Origin: Pilimelia anulata | GTDB taxonomy: Bacteria > Actinomycetota > Actinomycetes > Mycobacteriales > Micromonosporaceae | NCBI RefSeq assembly: GCF_014647895.1 | Contig: NZ_BMQB01000001.1 | Coordinates: forward strand, 992,001 to 1,056,000 | Length of the DNA stretch: 64,000 nucleotides | Direction: 5' to 3' | Part shown: positions 1 to 8,258 of the stretch, one piece after another | How the letters are laid out: each line of letters opens with the position of its first letter | How positions within the stretch are numbered: position 1 is the first letter of the stretch | Made by a program: the position numbers and the translations under genes | The notes under the pieces: model-generated | What the model saw: the letters and a program-made list of their open reading frames with translations, nothing else | What the model was told of the DNA's origin: nothing | Database searches by the model: none

Positions 1-821
1 GCGTGCGCGCCGGCGCCCACGATGGACGAGTAGCCGACGTCGTTGCCGTCGTGCCGCGCGCGCAGCCCGAACACGCCCTCCAGCAGCCGCTCGGAGACCG
101 GCCGGTCGGCCGGCAGCACCCGGGCCACGTCCTCGAAGCCGCGGACGGTCGCGTCGACGGCGTCCTGGAGCTGGGCGATCTCCCACTCGTCCTTGACCAG
201 CTTCAGCTCGGCCAGGAACCGGGCCAGCTCGGCGTCCCGCTCGGCGCTGACCGCGCGGATGTCGCGGTCGACGGCGGCGTCGAAGCCGCGCAGCACCCGG
301 GTCCGGCCGGGGGCGCAGTCGGCGAGCGCGGCCGGCAGGTCGGCCAGGTCGGCGGTCTCGGCGCCGAGCAGGTCGGCGCGCTCGCGCAGCGACATCCGCG
401 GGCCGACCCACAGCTCGCCGTTGCGGCTGCGGAAGAAGGCGTCGGAGTCGCGCGGGGTGGGCGGTAGCACGTACAGGACGGCGTCGTGGCCGTTGGCGGA
501 CGGCCGCAGGATCAGCACGGCCTCGGGGCTGTGCTCGCCGGTCAGGTACGCGAAGTCGCTGCCCGGCCGGAACCGGTGGTCGGTGTCGTTGGACCGGACC
601 TTCTCCCCGCCGGTGGGGATGACCAGCGTCTCGCCGGCGAAGGCGGCGGACAGGGCGGCCCGGCGCTTGGCGTAGTGCGGGGTCTGGGGGAGCGGGTTGC
701 GGGCGGTCCCGGCGTCCGCCCAGCCGGTCCGCATGAACTCCAGGTACGCCTTCGGGAACGCCGGATCGTGCGACTCCGTACCGTCGCCCCCGGCCCGCCC
801 CGCGTCCTGCTGCTCCGCCAT
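1..821 (-). CDS. pepP: Xaa-Pro aminopeptidase (aminopeptidase P), N-terminal part
   Basis: Cytosolic metallopeptidase that removes the N-terminal residue when proline is second. The gene runs off the left edge, so about 273 codons from the N-terminus are visible and the metal-binding C-terminal half is outside. After a charged leader (MAEQQDAGRAGG) comes the aminopeptidase P N-terminal domain: HYAKRRAAL, then RSNDTDHRFRPGSDFAYLTG, a family hallmark. Close to the edge NDVGYSSIVGAGAHA matches the start of the catalytic pita-bread domain. The ATG at 821 follows a GGGGAGGGG ribosome-binding site. The gene is divergent from asnB. Family assignment is firm; substrate range is inferred from the family. 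Confidence 0.93.
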   Translation of the reverse strand, partial: MAEQQDAGRAGGDGTESHDPAFPKAYLEFMRTGWADAGTARNPLPQTPHYAKRRAALSAAFAGETLVIPTGGEKVRSNDTDHRFRPGSDFAYLTGEHSPEAVLILRPSANGHDAVLYVLPPTPRDSDAFFRSRNGELWVGPRMSLRERADLLGAETADLADLPAALADCAPGRTRVLRGFDAAVDRDIRAVSAERDAELARFLAELKLVKDEWEIAQLQDAVDATVRGFEDVARVLPADRPVSERLLEGVFGLRARHDGNDVGYSSIVGAGAH

Positions 822-1176
822 TGCGCCCCTCCCCAGTTCGCCCGGTCGTCGTACTCGACGACCGTACCGCCTGCGGGCCGCGGGCACACCCGCCGGTGTC
901 GCGGGGCTCGGCCGACGGGACCCAACCGGGGACATTCACACACCGACAGTTCAAATCACATATGGATTAGCATCGATGCAAAAGGTCCCGAAGGAGGGCC
1001 CTCGTCCTGCCACTCTCCCACCACCTCGCCGCCGCCGCGCTCATCCACCCGCGGTGGATCGTCACCGCCGAGCACTGCACCGGGCCCGGATGAAGGAGCG
1101 GGTCGGCCCGGAGGTCCGACCCGGCCGGCCGCACGGCCGGCGGCGGGGTTTCGGCGCCGTGGAAGAATTTGTGACC
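822..1176. promoter_or_regulatory. divergent promoter region pepP / asnB
   Basis: This 355-base gap between two divergent genes has a clearly AT-richer core around 935-985 (ATTCACAC, TTCAAATCACATATGG, GATTAGCATCGATG), the expected place for promoters. Immediately before asnB, GAATTT (1165-1170) is followed by 6 bases and then the ATG, which fits a leaderless start, although its first base departs from TAnnnT. I see no gene or RNA structure here. Confidence 0.45.
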
Positions 1177-3132
1177 ATGTGCGGACTCCTTGCGTACTTC
1201 AGCAGCCGGGGCGCGGCCGACGAGCAGCTCGGCGCCATCACCGACGCCCTCGAATGCCTGCACCACCGCGGCCCGGACGACACCGGCGCCGAGCTGGTGC
1301 ACGGCGAGGGCGGCACCGCCGACGGGGTGTTCGCGCACAAGCGGCTGGCGATCATCGACGTGCCGAGCAGCCACGAGCCGCTGCCGTACGCCGACGGCCG
1401 GTACCTGCTGACCTTCAACGGCGAGATCTACAACTACAAGGAGCTGCGCGAGGAGCTGGCCGCGCTCGGCGCCGCCTTCGCCACCGACGGCGACGGCGAG
1501 GCGATCGTCGCCGGGTACCACCACTGGGGCGAGGCGGTCCTGGACCGGCTGCGCGGCATGTTCGCGTTCGTCATCTGGGATCGCGAGACCCGGACGGCGT
1601 TCGGCGCCCGGGACCACTTCGGGATCAAGCCGCTGCACTGGCTGGCCACCGCCGACGGGGTGTACCTGGCGTCGGAGAAGAAGGCGCTGCTGCCGTTCGC
1701 CGAGTCGGCCACCGCGGGCGACGCGGGCGTGGCCACCGACAACCTCTCGCACTACCTGACCATGCAGTACGTGCCCGAGCCGACCACCCTGCACCGGGGC
1801 ATCTCCCGGATCGGCTCGGGCGAGTGCTTCACCTGGACGCCGGCCGGCGGGATGGCGATCCGCCGCTGGTTCCGGCCGGAGTTCCGGCCGGCGCCGGTGG
1901 CCGACCCGGAGAAGCTGTTCGTGGAGATCCGGGAGACGCTGCGGGAGAGCGTCCGGATGCACATGCGCGCCGACGTGCCGGTGGGCTGCTTCCTGTCCTC
2001 CGGCATCGACTCCACCGCGGTGGTGGCGCTGGCCCGTAGGTTCAACCCGGACATCCTGACCTTCACCGTCGGCTTCGACGTGCCCGGTTACTCCGAGATC
2101 GACGTGGCCCGCGACTCCGCCCGGCACCTCGGCGTCACCACGATCCCGACCAAGATCGGGCCGGCGGACATGATGGCGGCGCTGCCCCGGATCGTCTGGC
2201 ACCTGGACGACCCGGTGGCCGACCCGTCGCTGGTGCCGCTGTACTTCGTCGCGAAGAAGGCCGCCGAGCACGTCACCGTGGTGCTCTCCGGCGAGGGCGC
2301 GGACGAGTTCTTCGGCGGGTACACGATCTACCGCGAGCCGCTGTCGCTGGCCGCCGTCAACGGGCTGCCCGGCTCGCTCCAGCGCGGCCTGCGCGCGGTC
2401 TCCAGGGTCATCCCCGAGGGGGTCAAGGGCAAGAGCTTCCTGGAGCGGGGTACCACGCCGCTGGAGGAGCGGTACTTCGGCAATGCGCGGATCTTCACCG
2501 AGGCGGACAAGCGGGCGCTGCTGCGCCGGTACGACGAGTCCGTCCGGTACACCGACGTCACCGCCTCGATCTTCGCCGAGTGCGACGACCTCGACCCGGT
2601 GACCCGGATGCAGTACATCGACCTGTTCACCTGGCTGCGCGGCGACATCCTGGTCAAGGCCGACCGGATGTCGATGGCGCACTCGCTGGAGCTGCGGGTG
2701 CCGTTCCTGGACCGGGAGGTGTTCGCGGTCGCCTCCCGGATCCCGGTCGAGCTGCGCCTGCCGCCGCGCTCCGACGCCACCAAGTACGCGCTGCGCCAGG
2801 CGCTGCGCGAGGTCGTCCCGCCGCCCATCGTGAACCGGCCCAAGCTTGGCTTCCCCACCCCGACCCGGGTATGGCTGGCCGGGCCGATGCACCAGTGGGC
2901 GCGGTCGATCATCGGCGACTCCGGCGCCGGCGACCTGCTCGACCTGGACTACGCGCTGCGGCTGCTGGACGCCCACCAGCGCGGCGAGGCCGACCACTCG
3001 CGCAAGGTCTGGACCGTGCTGGTGTTCTGCGTCTGGCACGCCATCTTCGTGGCCCGGACGCTGGACCCCGGCATCGGCCGCAACGCCAGCGCCCTGCTCA
3101 CCAAGCCGGTGGTCGGCTCGATGGTCGCTTGA
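1177..3132 (+). CDS. asnB: Asparagine synthase (glutamine-hydrolysing)
   Basis: Converts aspartate, glutamine and ATP to asparagine, glutamate, AMP and PPi in the cytosol. The 651-residue product begins MCGLL, so Cys2 is the class II amidotransferase nucleophile; this fixes the start at 1177 even though the frame stays open far upstream. The glutaminase domain (about 1-220) contains HHRGPDD, RLAIID and FNGEIYNYKELREEL. The synthetase domain (about 240-620) contains the ATP-PPi loop as FLSSGIDSTAVVALA, SGEGADEFFGGY, and KADRMSMAHSLELRVPFLD. Length and motifs fit a complete housekeeping-type AsnB. Similar enzymes occur in peptide antibiotic clusters, but nothing nearby suggests one. Confidence 0.95.
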   Translation: MCGLLAYFSSRGAADEQLGAITDALECLHHRGPDDTGAELVHGEGGTADGVFAHKRLAIIDVPSSHEPLPYADGRYLLTFNGEIYNYKELREELAALGAAFATDGDGEAIVAGYHHWGEAVLDRLRGMFAFVIWDRETRTAFGARDHFGIKPLHWLATADGVYLASEKKALLPFAESATAGDAGVATDNLSHYLTMQYVPEPTTLHRGISRIGSGECFTWTPAGGMAIRRWFRPEFRPAPVADPEKLFVEIRETLRESVRMHMRADVPVGCFLSSGIDSTAVVALARRFNPDILTFTVGFDVPGYSEIDVARDSARHLGVTTIPTKIGPADMMAALPRIVWHLDDPVADPSLVPLYFVAKKAAEHVTVVLSGEGADEFFGGYTIYREPLSLAAVNGLPGSLQRGLRAVSRVIPEGVKGKSFLERGTTPLEERYFGNARIFTEADKRALLRRYDESVRYTDVTASIFAECDDLDPVTRMQYIDLFTWLRGDILVKADRMSMAHSLELRVPFLDREVFAVASRIPVELRLPPRSDATKYALRQALREVVPPPIVNRPKLGFPTPTRVWLAGPMHQWARSIIGDSGAGDLLDLDYALRLLDAHQRGEADHSRKVWTVLVFCVWHAIFVARTLDPGIGRNASALLTKPVVGSMVA

Positions 3133-3313
3133 GCCCGCCCGGGCGATCCGCGGCGCCCGGTGTCGGCGCCGCGGACCCGCCCGGCCGGCCGAACGGCGGC
3201 GGGAACTGCACGATCAGCCCACATCCCTTGGTGAACTGCTCCCGGCCCACCCCGCGTGCCTCCGGGTGCCGGCGACGGTGTCGTGGTCGTCGCGGACAGC
3301 CAGGGAGCACAGT

Positions 3314-5158
3314 TTGCAGAAGAACATCAGCGTCGCGCTCGGCGCGGCGGTCATCGTCGTACTGGCGACCGCCGTCGTCGTGCCGGTGAGCATCGCCGCC
3401 AGCGACTCGGTCGCCGAGCGGGCCGCCAACCGGGCCAACGCCCGGGTCGCGACCGCCCGGTTCGCCGCCGACTCGCTGGTCGCGGCGGAGCCCACCCGGT
3501 TCCACCTCGGCCCGGCCGACGCCGTCGGCGAGCCGAGCGTCGTTCTCCAGGACGACCTGCAGTACGTCGCGTACACCCGCACGCACAAGGGGATGCCGGT
3601 GTGGGGCGGCGACTTCGTCGTCGTCACCGACAGCTCCGGCGCCGTGCGCAGCACCAGCGTCGCCCAGCGGCTCAGCCTCGACGCGCCGACCGCGCCGCGG
3701 ATCAGCGCGGTCGACGCCACCGCCGTCGCCCGGCGGCGGTTCAGCCGGGTGGACGCGGTCGAGTCCGCCAATCTGCTGGTGGTGGCCGCCGGGCGCGGGC
3801 GGCTCGCGTACGAGGTGGTGCTCAGCGGCGTCGCCGACGGCGAGGGCGGGCCGCGGCCGAGCCGGCAGCACGTGTTCGTCGACGCGACCTCCGGCCGGCC
3901 GGTCAGGGGCATGTCGTACGACGACGTGCGCGAGGCCACCGGCAAGGGCTTCTACTACGGCGACGTCGACCTGCCGGTCAAGGAGACGCTGGTCGACACC
4001 ACCCGGCAGGGCATCCAGTGCGGCGGGCAGGACGGCAGCCCGATGCGGGTCTCCGGCGGCTCGATCGGCACCGGCTCGGGCACCGACCTGCCGACCGCCT
4101 GCGTCGACGCGATGTACGCCGCCGGCAAGGAGTGGGACATGCTCAAGGCGTGGCTCGGCCGCGACGGCATCGACGGCAAGGGCCGCGGCTTCCCGATCCG
4201 GGTCGGGCTGAACCAGGTGAACGCGTTCTGGAACGGCCAGTTCACCAACTTCGGCCACTCCTCGGACAACAAGCGCCAGCTCACCGTCATCGACATCGTC
4301 GGGCACGAGTTCGGCCACGGCATCTTCCAGAACACGCCGGGCGGCTCCGGCGGCGGCAACGAGGCCGGCGGCCTGAACGAGTCCACCGGCGACATCTTCG
4401 GCGCGCTGACCGAGTTCTTCGCCAACGACAGCCGGGACAAGCCGGACTACGACGTCGGCGAGCTGGGCAACCTGTCCGGGCGCGGCCCGATCCGGGTGAT
4501 GAGCGACCCGTCGAGGGTCGGCGACCCGAACTGCTTCTCCAGCAAGATCCCGAACACCGAGGTGCACGCCGCGGCCGGTCCGCAGAACCACTGGTTCTAC
4601 CTGCTGGCCGAGGGCTCGAACCCGACCAGCGGCCAGCCGAAGTCCCCGACCTGCGACAACAGCACGGTCACCGGGATCGGGATCCAGAAGGCCGGCAAGA
4701 TCTTCATGGGCGCGCTGAACCGCAAGACGTCCGGCTGGAACCACGCCAAGGCCCGCGCCGCGTCGGTCGCGGCGGCCGCGGAGCTGTTCCCCGGCGGGCC
4801 GGAGTGCGACACCGTGAAGAAGGCGTGGACGGCGGTCAGCGTGCCGGCGGCCGGCGGCGAGCCGGCCTGCGGCGGCGGTGGCGGCCCGACCCCGACCGCC
4901 GGGCCGACGCCCACCGGCGACCCGTCGCCGACCGGCAGCGCGCCGCCGACCGCGCCCGCCCCGACGGACGACCCGAGCCCGACCGACTCCACCCCGCCGC
5001 CGGACGCCACCCCGACCGGGTCGACCCCGCCCGGTGACGAGCCGACCGACCCGCCCTCCGACGGCGGCGGGACCGCCCCGGACGGCGACGGCACCGCGGA
5101 CGGCACGGCGACAGCCACGGCCGGCGCCGACGCGGCGGCCGCGGCCGCCGGGGGCTGA
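3314..5158 (+). CDS. Secreted thermolysin-like (M4) zinc metalloprotease
   Basis: Probable secreted neutral endopeptidase of 614 residues. The chosen TTG start at 3314 follows GGGAG (3303-3307) and yields a signal peptide: QKN, then a hydrophobic stretch (VALGAAVIVVLATAVVVPVSIAA). An FTP/PepSY-like propeptide follows. The catalytic domain has HEFGH (His331, Glu332, His335) and the third zinc ligand Glu356 in NESTGDIFG, plus the downstream NHWFYLLAEG segment with the expected catalytic histidine. The last roughly 120 residues are low-complexity Pro/Thr/Asp/Gly (repeated PTP/PSPT units, then an Ala-rich end), possibly a wall-spanning or disordered tail. No membrane anchor is visible after the tail, so release or wall association is inferred. 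Confidence 0.92.
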   Translation: MQKNISVALGAAVIVVLATAVVVPVSIAASDSVAERAANRANARVATARFAADSLVAAEPTRFHLGPADAVGEPSVVLQDDLQYVAYTRTHKGMPVWGGDFVVVTDSSGAVRSTSVAQRLSLDAPTAPRISAVDATAVARRRFSRVDAVESANLLVVAAGRGRLAYEVVLSGVADGEGGPRPSRQHVFVDATSGRPVRGMSYDDVREATGKGFYYGDVDLPVKETLVDTTRQGIQCGGQDGSPMRVSGGSIGTGSGTDLPTACVDAMYAAGKEWDMLKAWLGRDGIDGKGRGFPIRVGLNQVNAFWNGQFTNFGHSSDNKRQLTVIDIVGHEFGHGIFQNTPGGSGGGNEAGGLNESTGDIFGALTEFFANDSRDKPDYDVGELGNLSGRGPIRVMSDPSRVGDPNCFSSKIPNTEVHAAAGPQNHWFYLLAEGSNPTSGQPKSPTCDNSTVTGIGIQKAGKIFMGALNRKTSGWNHAKARAASVAAAAELFPGGPECDTVKKAWTAVSVPAAGGEPACGGGGGPTPTAGPTPTGDPSPTGSAPPTAPAPTDDPSPTDSTPPPDATPTGSTPPGDEPTDPPSDGGGTAPDGDGTADGTATATAGADAAAAAAGG

Positions 5159-5185
5159 GCCCGAGGCCGCCGGGCGACCGCGTGC

Positions 5186-5710
5186 TCAGTCGGGGTCGAA
5201 GGCGCTGGCCACGAAGCTCTGCCGGTCCAGCAGGACCCGCTCGATCCGGCCGCGGGCCACCACCGTGGCCTCCGCCGTCACCGACACGTCGAAGTCCAGC
5301 CGCCGCCCCCGGACGGCGGTGAGGCTGGCGTGCGCGGAGATCGTCCGGCCGACGGGCACGGGCGCGAGGTGCTCGATGCTCACCCGGGCGCCGACCGTGG
5401 TCATCCCCGACGGGAGCTGCCGGGCGGTGGCGGCCACCGTCGCGGTCTCGGCGAGCGCCAGCAACTGCGGGGTACCGAGCACCGGCACGTCGCCGGAGCC
5501 GATCGCCTGCGCGGTGTCCCGGTCGCTCACCGTGAGCCCCACCCGGGCCTGGAGGCCGACCTCGAACGGGGCGACGGAGCCGCCGGCCCGGTAGACCCGG
5601 CCGCGGGCGGCGCGGTTGCCGCGGGGCGGGGCGGGGGGCCGGTCGGCGGGGGCCGCGGGCGGCGGCCCGGACGGCGGAGCGGAGTGTCCGGAAACTGGCT
5701 GCTCGTCCAT
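5186..5710 (-). CDS. Hotdog-fold thioesterase, FlK (fluoroacetyl-CoA thioesterase)-like
   Basis: A 174-residue protein with a disordered Pro-rich N-terminus (about 1-45) and one hotdog domain. The three residues catalytic in FlK appear in the right order: Thr in LGTPQLLALAE, Glu in the same helix (LAETATV), and His in VSIEHLAPVPVGRT. Proteins of this type hydrolyse small acyl-CoA thioesters; the true substrate here is unknown and fluoroacetyl-CoA is unlikely. A TAATCT hexamer overlapping the stop codon of the upstream membrane-protein gene lies 6 bases before the ATG, pointing to its own leaderless transcript. Confidence 0.8.
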   Translation of the reverse strand: MDEQPVSGHSAPPSGPPPAAPADRPPAPPRGNRAARGRVYRAGGSVAPFEVGLQARVGLTVSDRDTAQAIGSGDVPVLGTPQLLALAETATVAATARQLPSGMTTVGARVSIEHLAPVPVGRTISAHASLTAVRGRRLDFDVSVTAEATVVARGRIERVLLDRQSFVASAFDPD

Positions 5711-5716
5711 CTCCGA

Positions 5717-5722
5717 AGATTA
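5717..5722 (-). promoter_or_regulatory. -10 element of the thioesterase gene (leaderless)
   Basis: TAATCT on the minus strand, 6 bases before the ATG at 5710. It overlaps the stop codon of the preceding gene (5720-5722). The adjacent GGAG is too close to the ATG to act as a ribosome-binding site, so transcription starting at the A of ATG is the simpler reading. Confidence 0.55.
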
Positions 5723-7069
5723 CTCGGCGGCACCCCCGCGGGCCACCACCCGGCCGGACGGCAGGACCATGGCCAGGGCGGTGACCAGCGCCCGCGCGTC
5801 GGCGCTGCACCGGTGCGCGATCGCGACGCTGCCGGCGGCCGTGTCGACGTGCACGGTGGCCAGGTCGAGCAGCCGCTGCACCGGTCCGGCGGTGACCCGC
5901 ACGCTCTGGATCCGGGCCCGGCCGACCAGCGTCAGCCGCCGGGTGAGGACCCCGCTGCGGACCGCCACGACGTACGGCGTGACCCCCACCCCGAGGTACG
6001 GCGCGGCCAGCGGGGCCAGCCAGCGGGCCCGGGCCGGCGGCGGCGTGCTCGGCAGCGCGGCCCAGTCGGTACCCGGCAGGACCACCGGCAGCAGCCGCCG
6101 GGCGACGTCCGCCGTGCCGACGGGCAGCAGCGTGTCGGCGGTCTGCTCGCCGTTCTCGCCGGGGCTGTACCCGGCGACGTCCAGGTGCAGCCGCAGCCAG
6201 CGGCGGCGCCGCCACAGCAGCGGCCAGACCACCCGGACGGACTGCACCCGGTCCAGCGGGACGACCTGCTGCCGGTGGTCCAGCAGCCCGTGGGTGACCG
6301 CGAGCCCGACCGGCGCCCACGCGACCGTGAACCGCCAGTGCCGCAGCGCCCGCCGGATCGGCTGGGCGAATACGGCGAGCATCGCGGTCCCGGTACTGGC
6401 CAGCGCCAGGAACCCCCAGTCGTGGCCGGCGACCGCCTGGTACAGCACCACCGCCACGCCCAGCGGCACCGCCCACACCTCGGGGCTGAGGAGCTGGGCG
6501 ACCACGAGGTCCTCGTTGCGCACGGTGTGCAGGACGGCCGCCGGCGGCGGGGCCGCCGCGGCGGCCGGCGTGCCGGCGTGGCTGATCGCGAGCAGCCGGT
6601 CGCGCAGTGTGTGCGCCTCGGCCACCCCGAGGTACGCCAGCGGCGCCTCCGTCTTCGCCCCGCCCGCGACCTCCAGCCGCAGCTCGGCCAGGCCGGCGAG
6701 CTGGGCCAGCAGCGGGCGGCGGACCTCGACGCTCTGCAGCCGCTCCAGCGGGATCGCCCGGCTGCGCCGCCACAGCACGCCCTCGTCGATGCGCAGCTCG
6801 CGGCCGGCGAGCCGGTACCCGGTGCTGAACCAACTGATCACCGACCAGACGCCGGCCAGCGCCACCAGCGCCGCGACGACGACCAGCCAGCGCAGGGTGC
6901 CGAGCTGGGCGTACCCCTGCCAGGAGAGCGCGGCGACGATCACCGCGAGGGCCTTGGCGCTGTGCAGCAGCGGGCTCAGCGGGTGCAGCCGGTGCCGCCG
7001 GTCGCCGCCGCCGGGCGGCCCCGCGGGCGCCGCTGGCGGCGGCGGTGGTGGTGGCCAGGGCGCGGTCAC
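5720..7069 (-). CDS. Tandem bacterial PH-domain (bPH2) membrane protein, YdbT-like
   Basis: A 449-residue integral membrane protein with repeated bPH2 (YdbS/YdbT) units. The N-terminus is a Pro-rich cytosolic stretch. Paired hydrophobic segments follow near residues 45-90, again near 220-265 and once more near 350, each followed by a bPH2 block (GYRLAGRELRIDEGVLWRRSRAIPLERLQSVEV; later PLDRVQSVRVVWPLL and GRARIQSVRVTAGPVQRLLDL). The GTG start at 7069 overlaps the stop of the upstream ydbS-like gene by 4 bases (GTGA), so the two are co-translated. The pair is widespread in Gram-positive bacteria; its role is not firmly known. Confidence 0.85.
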   Translation of the reverse strand: MTAPWPPPPPPPAAPAGPPGGGDRRHRLHPLSPLLHSAKALAVIVAALSWQGYAQLGTLRWLVVVAALVALAGVWSVISWFSTGYRLAGRELRIDEGVLWRRSRAIPLERLQSVEVRRPLLAQLAGLAELRLEVAGGAKTEAPLAYLGVAEAHTLRDRLLAISHAGTPAAAAAPPPAAVLHTVRNEDLVVAQLLSPEVWAVPLGVAVVLYQAVAGHDWGFLALASTGTAMLAVFAQPIRRALRHWRFTVAWAPVGLAVTHGLLDHRQQVVPLDRVQSVRVVWPLLWRRRRWLRLHLDVAGYSPGENGEQTADTLLPVGTADVARRLLPVVLPGTDWAALPSTPPPARARWLAPLAAPYLGVGVTPYVVAVRSGVLTRRLTLVGRARIQSVRVTAGPVQRLLDLATVHVDTAAGSVAIAHRCSADARALVTALAMVLPSGRVVARGGAAE

Positions 7070-7575
7070 AGGCCCGCCGACGGGTCGGCGCCGAGCGCGG
7101 CCAGCCGGTCGCGCAGCCGGCGCGCCTCGGCCGGCGGCAGGCCGGGGATCCGGGCGTCGCTGGCCGCCGAGGCGGTGTGCAGGGTGACGGTGGCGAGGTC
7201 GAACGCCCGCTCGACCGGGCCGGCGGCGACGTCCACGAACTGCATCCGCGAGTAGGGCACGATGGACAGTCGGCGGACCAGCAGGCCGTGCCGGACGAGC
7301 AGGTCGTGCTCGCGCTCGGCGTACCCCCAGGCGCGGACGGCCCGGAAGGTGGACCAGGTCCGCACCAGCGTCCCGCCGAGGACCGCCCAGCCCGCGACGA
7401 GCAGGACGGTGGCCAGCGGCCCGGCCGGGAGGATCAGCAGCAGCCCGATCGCGACGGCCAGCACCGGCAGCGCGCCGAGCCAGAGGTGGGTCAGGCAGAC
7501 CCAGACCATGCGCGGGGAGACGGGCCGCCAGGTCAGCGCACCGGGCGCGAACGGGTCCTGTGCGTCGACGGTCAC
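7066..7575 (-). CDS. bPH2-domain membrane protein, YdbS-like
   Basis: A 169-residue partner of the YdbT-like protein. Two hydrophobic helices (about 28-50 and 55-72) precede one bPH2 domain, with GLLVRRLSIVPYSRMQFVDVAAGPVERAFDLATVTLHTA as its signature region. The start is GTG at 7575, 6 bases after TAGGCT, with no ribosome-binding site in between. It overlaps the downstream gene by 4 bases. Membrane location follows from the helices; function is unassigned. Confidence 0.86.
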   Translation of the reverse strand: MTVDAQDPFAPGALTWRPVSPRMVWVCLTHLWLGALPVLAVAIGLLLILPAGPLATVLLVAGWAVLGGTLVRTWSTFRAVRAWGYAEREHDLLVRHGLLVRRLSIVPYSRMQFVDVAAGPVERAFDLATVTLHTASAASDARIPGLPPAEARRLRDRLAALGADPSAGL

Positions 7576-7581
7576 GCATCG

Positions 7582-7587
7582 AGCCTA
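7582..7587 (-). promoter_or_regulatory. -10 element of the ydbS-ydbT operon (leaderless)
   Basis: TAGGCT on the minus strand followed by CGATGC and the GTG start at 7575; no Shine-Dalgarno sequence is visible. Confidence 0.55.
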
Positions 7588-7644
7588 GTCCGCCGCCGCC
7601 CACCCCACCCGCTGCCCGGCCGACCCGCCGCCCGGCGCCGGACG

Positions 7645-7857
7645 CTACCGGTGCCGGACGCTCTCGGTGTACGGCGCGACCTCGCGCAGGAAGCCGCGCG
7701 CGGTCAGGAAGTCGCCGAGGGACACCCGGTGGTCGTCGCACGCCAGCCAGGACTTGCGCCGGCCCGGATCGTGCAGCCTCGGGTTGTTCCAGCGCAACTC
7801 CCAGCAGGCGAGGGCGCGGCAGCCCTTCGCTGAACAGATTGCTGGTTCCACATGCAC
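7645..7857 (-). CDS. Small conserved actinobacterial protein, possible zinc binder
   Basis: A 70-residue protein with CSAKGCRALACWELRWNN in the N-terminal half and WLACDDHRVSLGDFL further on. The spaced cysteines and the CDDH motif look like a small zinc-binding fold. I recognise the general pattern (N-terminal Cys pair, RRKSWLACDDHR, ARGFLR near the end) as typical of short actinobacterial proteins without an assigned function. GTG at 7857 lies 7 bases after TAGACT, suggesting a leaderless mRNA; the in-frame GTG at 7851 is an alternative. Confidence 0.75.
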   Translation of the reverse strand: MHVEPAICSAKGCRALACWELRWNNPRLHDPGRRKSWLACDDHRVSLGDFLTARGFLREVAPYTESVRHR

Positions 7858-7864
7858 GACGACG

Positions 7865-7870
7865 AGTCTA
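7865..7870 (-). promoter_or_regulatory. -10 element of the small zinc-binding-like gene
   Basis: TAGACT on the minus strand, 7 bases before the GTG at 7857; no ribosome-binding site intervenes. Confidence 0.5.
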
Positions 7871-8258
7871 GAAGATCATCGCGAGGGCTCGAACCGCCCG
7901 ACCGCGCCGGCCCGGCCTCCGCGCCGGCGGCGGGGCGGGCGCATCGGCCGGCGCGGATTCGCCTGTGCCGCAAGGGGATGCGGGCGATGGGTCGCCGGGC
8001 GACCACGGGGGAAGCCGCCCGGCGACGACCAAATCGTACCCATCATCGGGGCGGTAATGTCCAGCCGCCCGGGGTAGCCCGTTTGTACGGATCACGGAGT
8101 CCGAATCGCCGGGTACGGCCCCGTGCGGCGGTTTCGCACCCCCCGTGCGGGTCCCCGCGGCCGTTCCCCGGCCGCCCGGCGTTCGGCCGGGACGGCTCCG
8201 CGGGCGCCCGCGGCGTGACAGGCTGGGCGGGTCCGCCGCCGCGCCGAGGAGGAGCCCG
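7871..8258. other. intergenic region before the MoxR operon
   Basis: Almost 400 bases between divergent genes without a convincing coding frame on either strand. It should contain the promoter of the MoxR-DUF58-VWA operon, but I could not pick one unambiguous -35/-10 pair. Confidence 0.4.

Noticed and set aside
2846..3313. N-terminal extension of the M4 protease frame
   Set aside because: It runs antisense-like through the asnB 3' end and lacks a signal; TTG at 3314 with a ribosome-binding site gives a proper signal peptide.
1177..5158. Peptide antibiotic cluster containing asnB
   Set aside because: No precursor, NRPS, cyclase or transporter gene is adjacent; the neighbours are housekeeping and protease genes.
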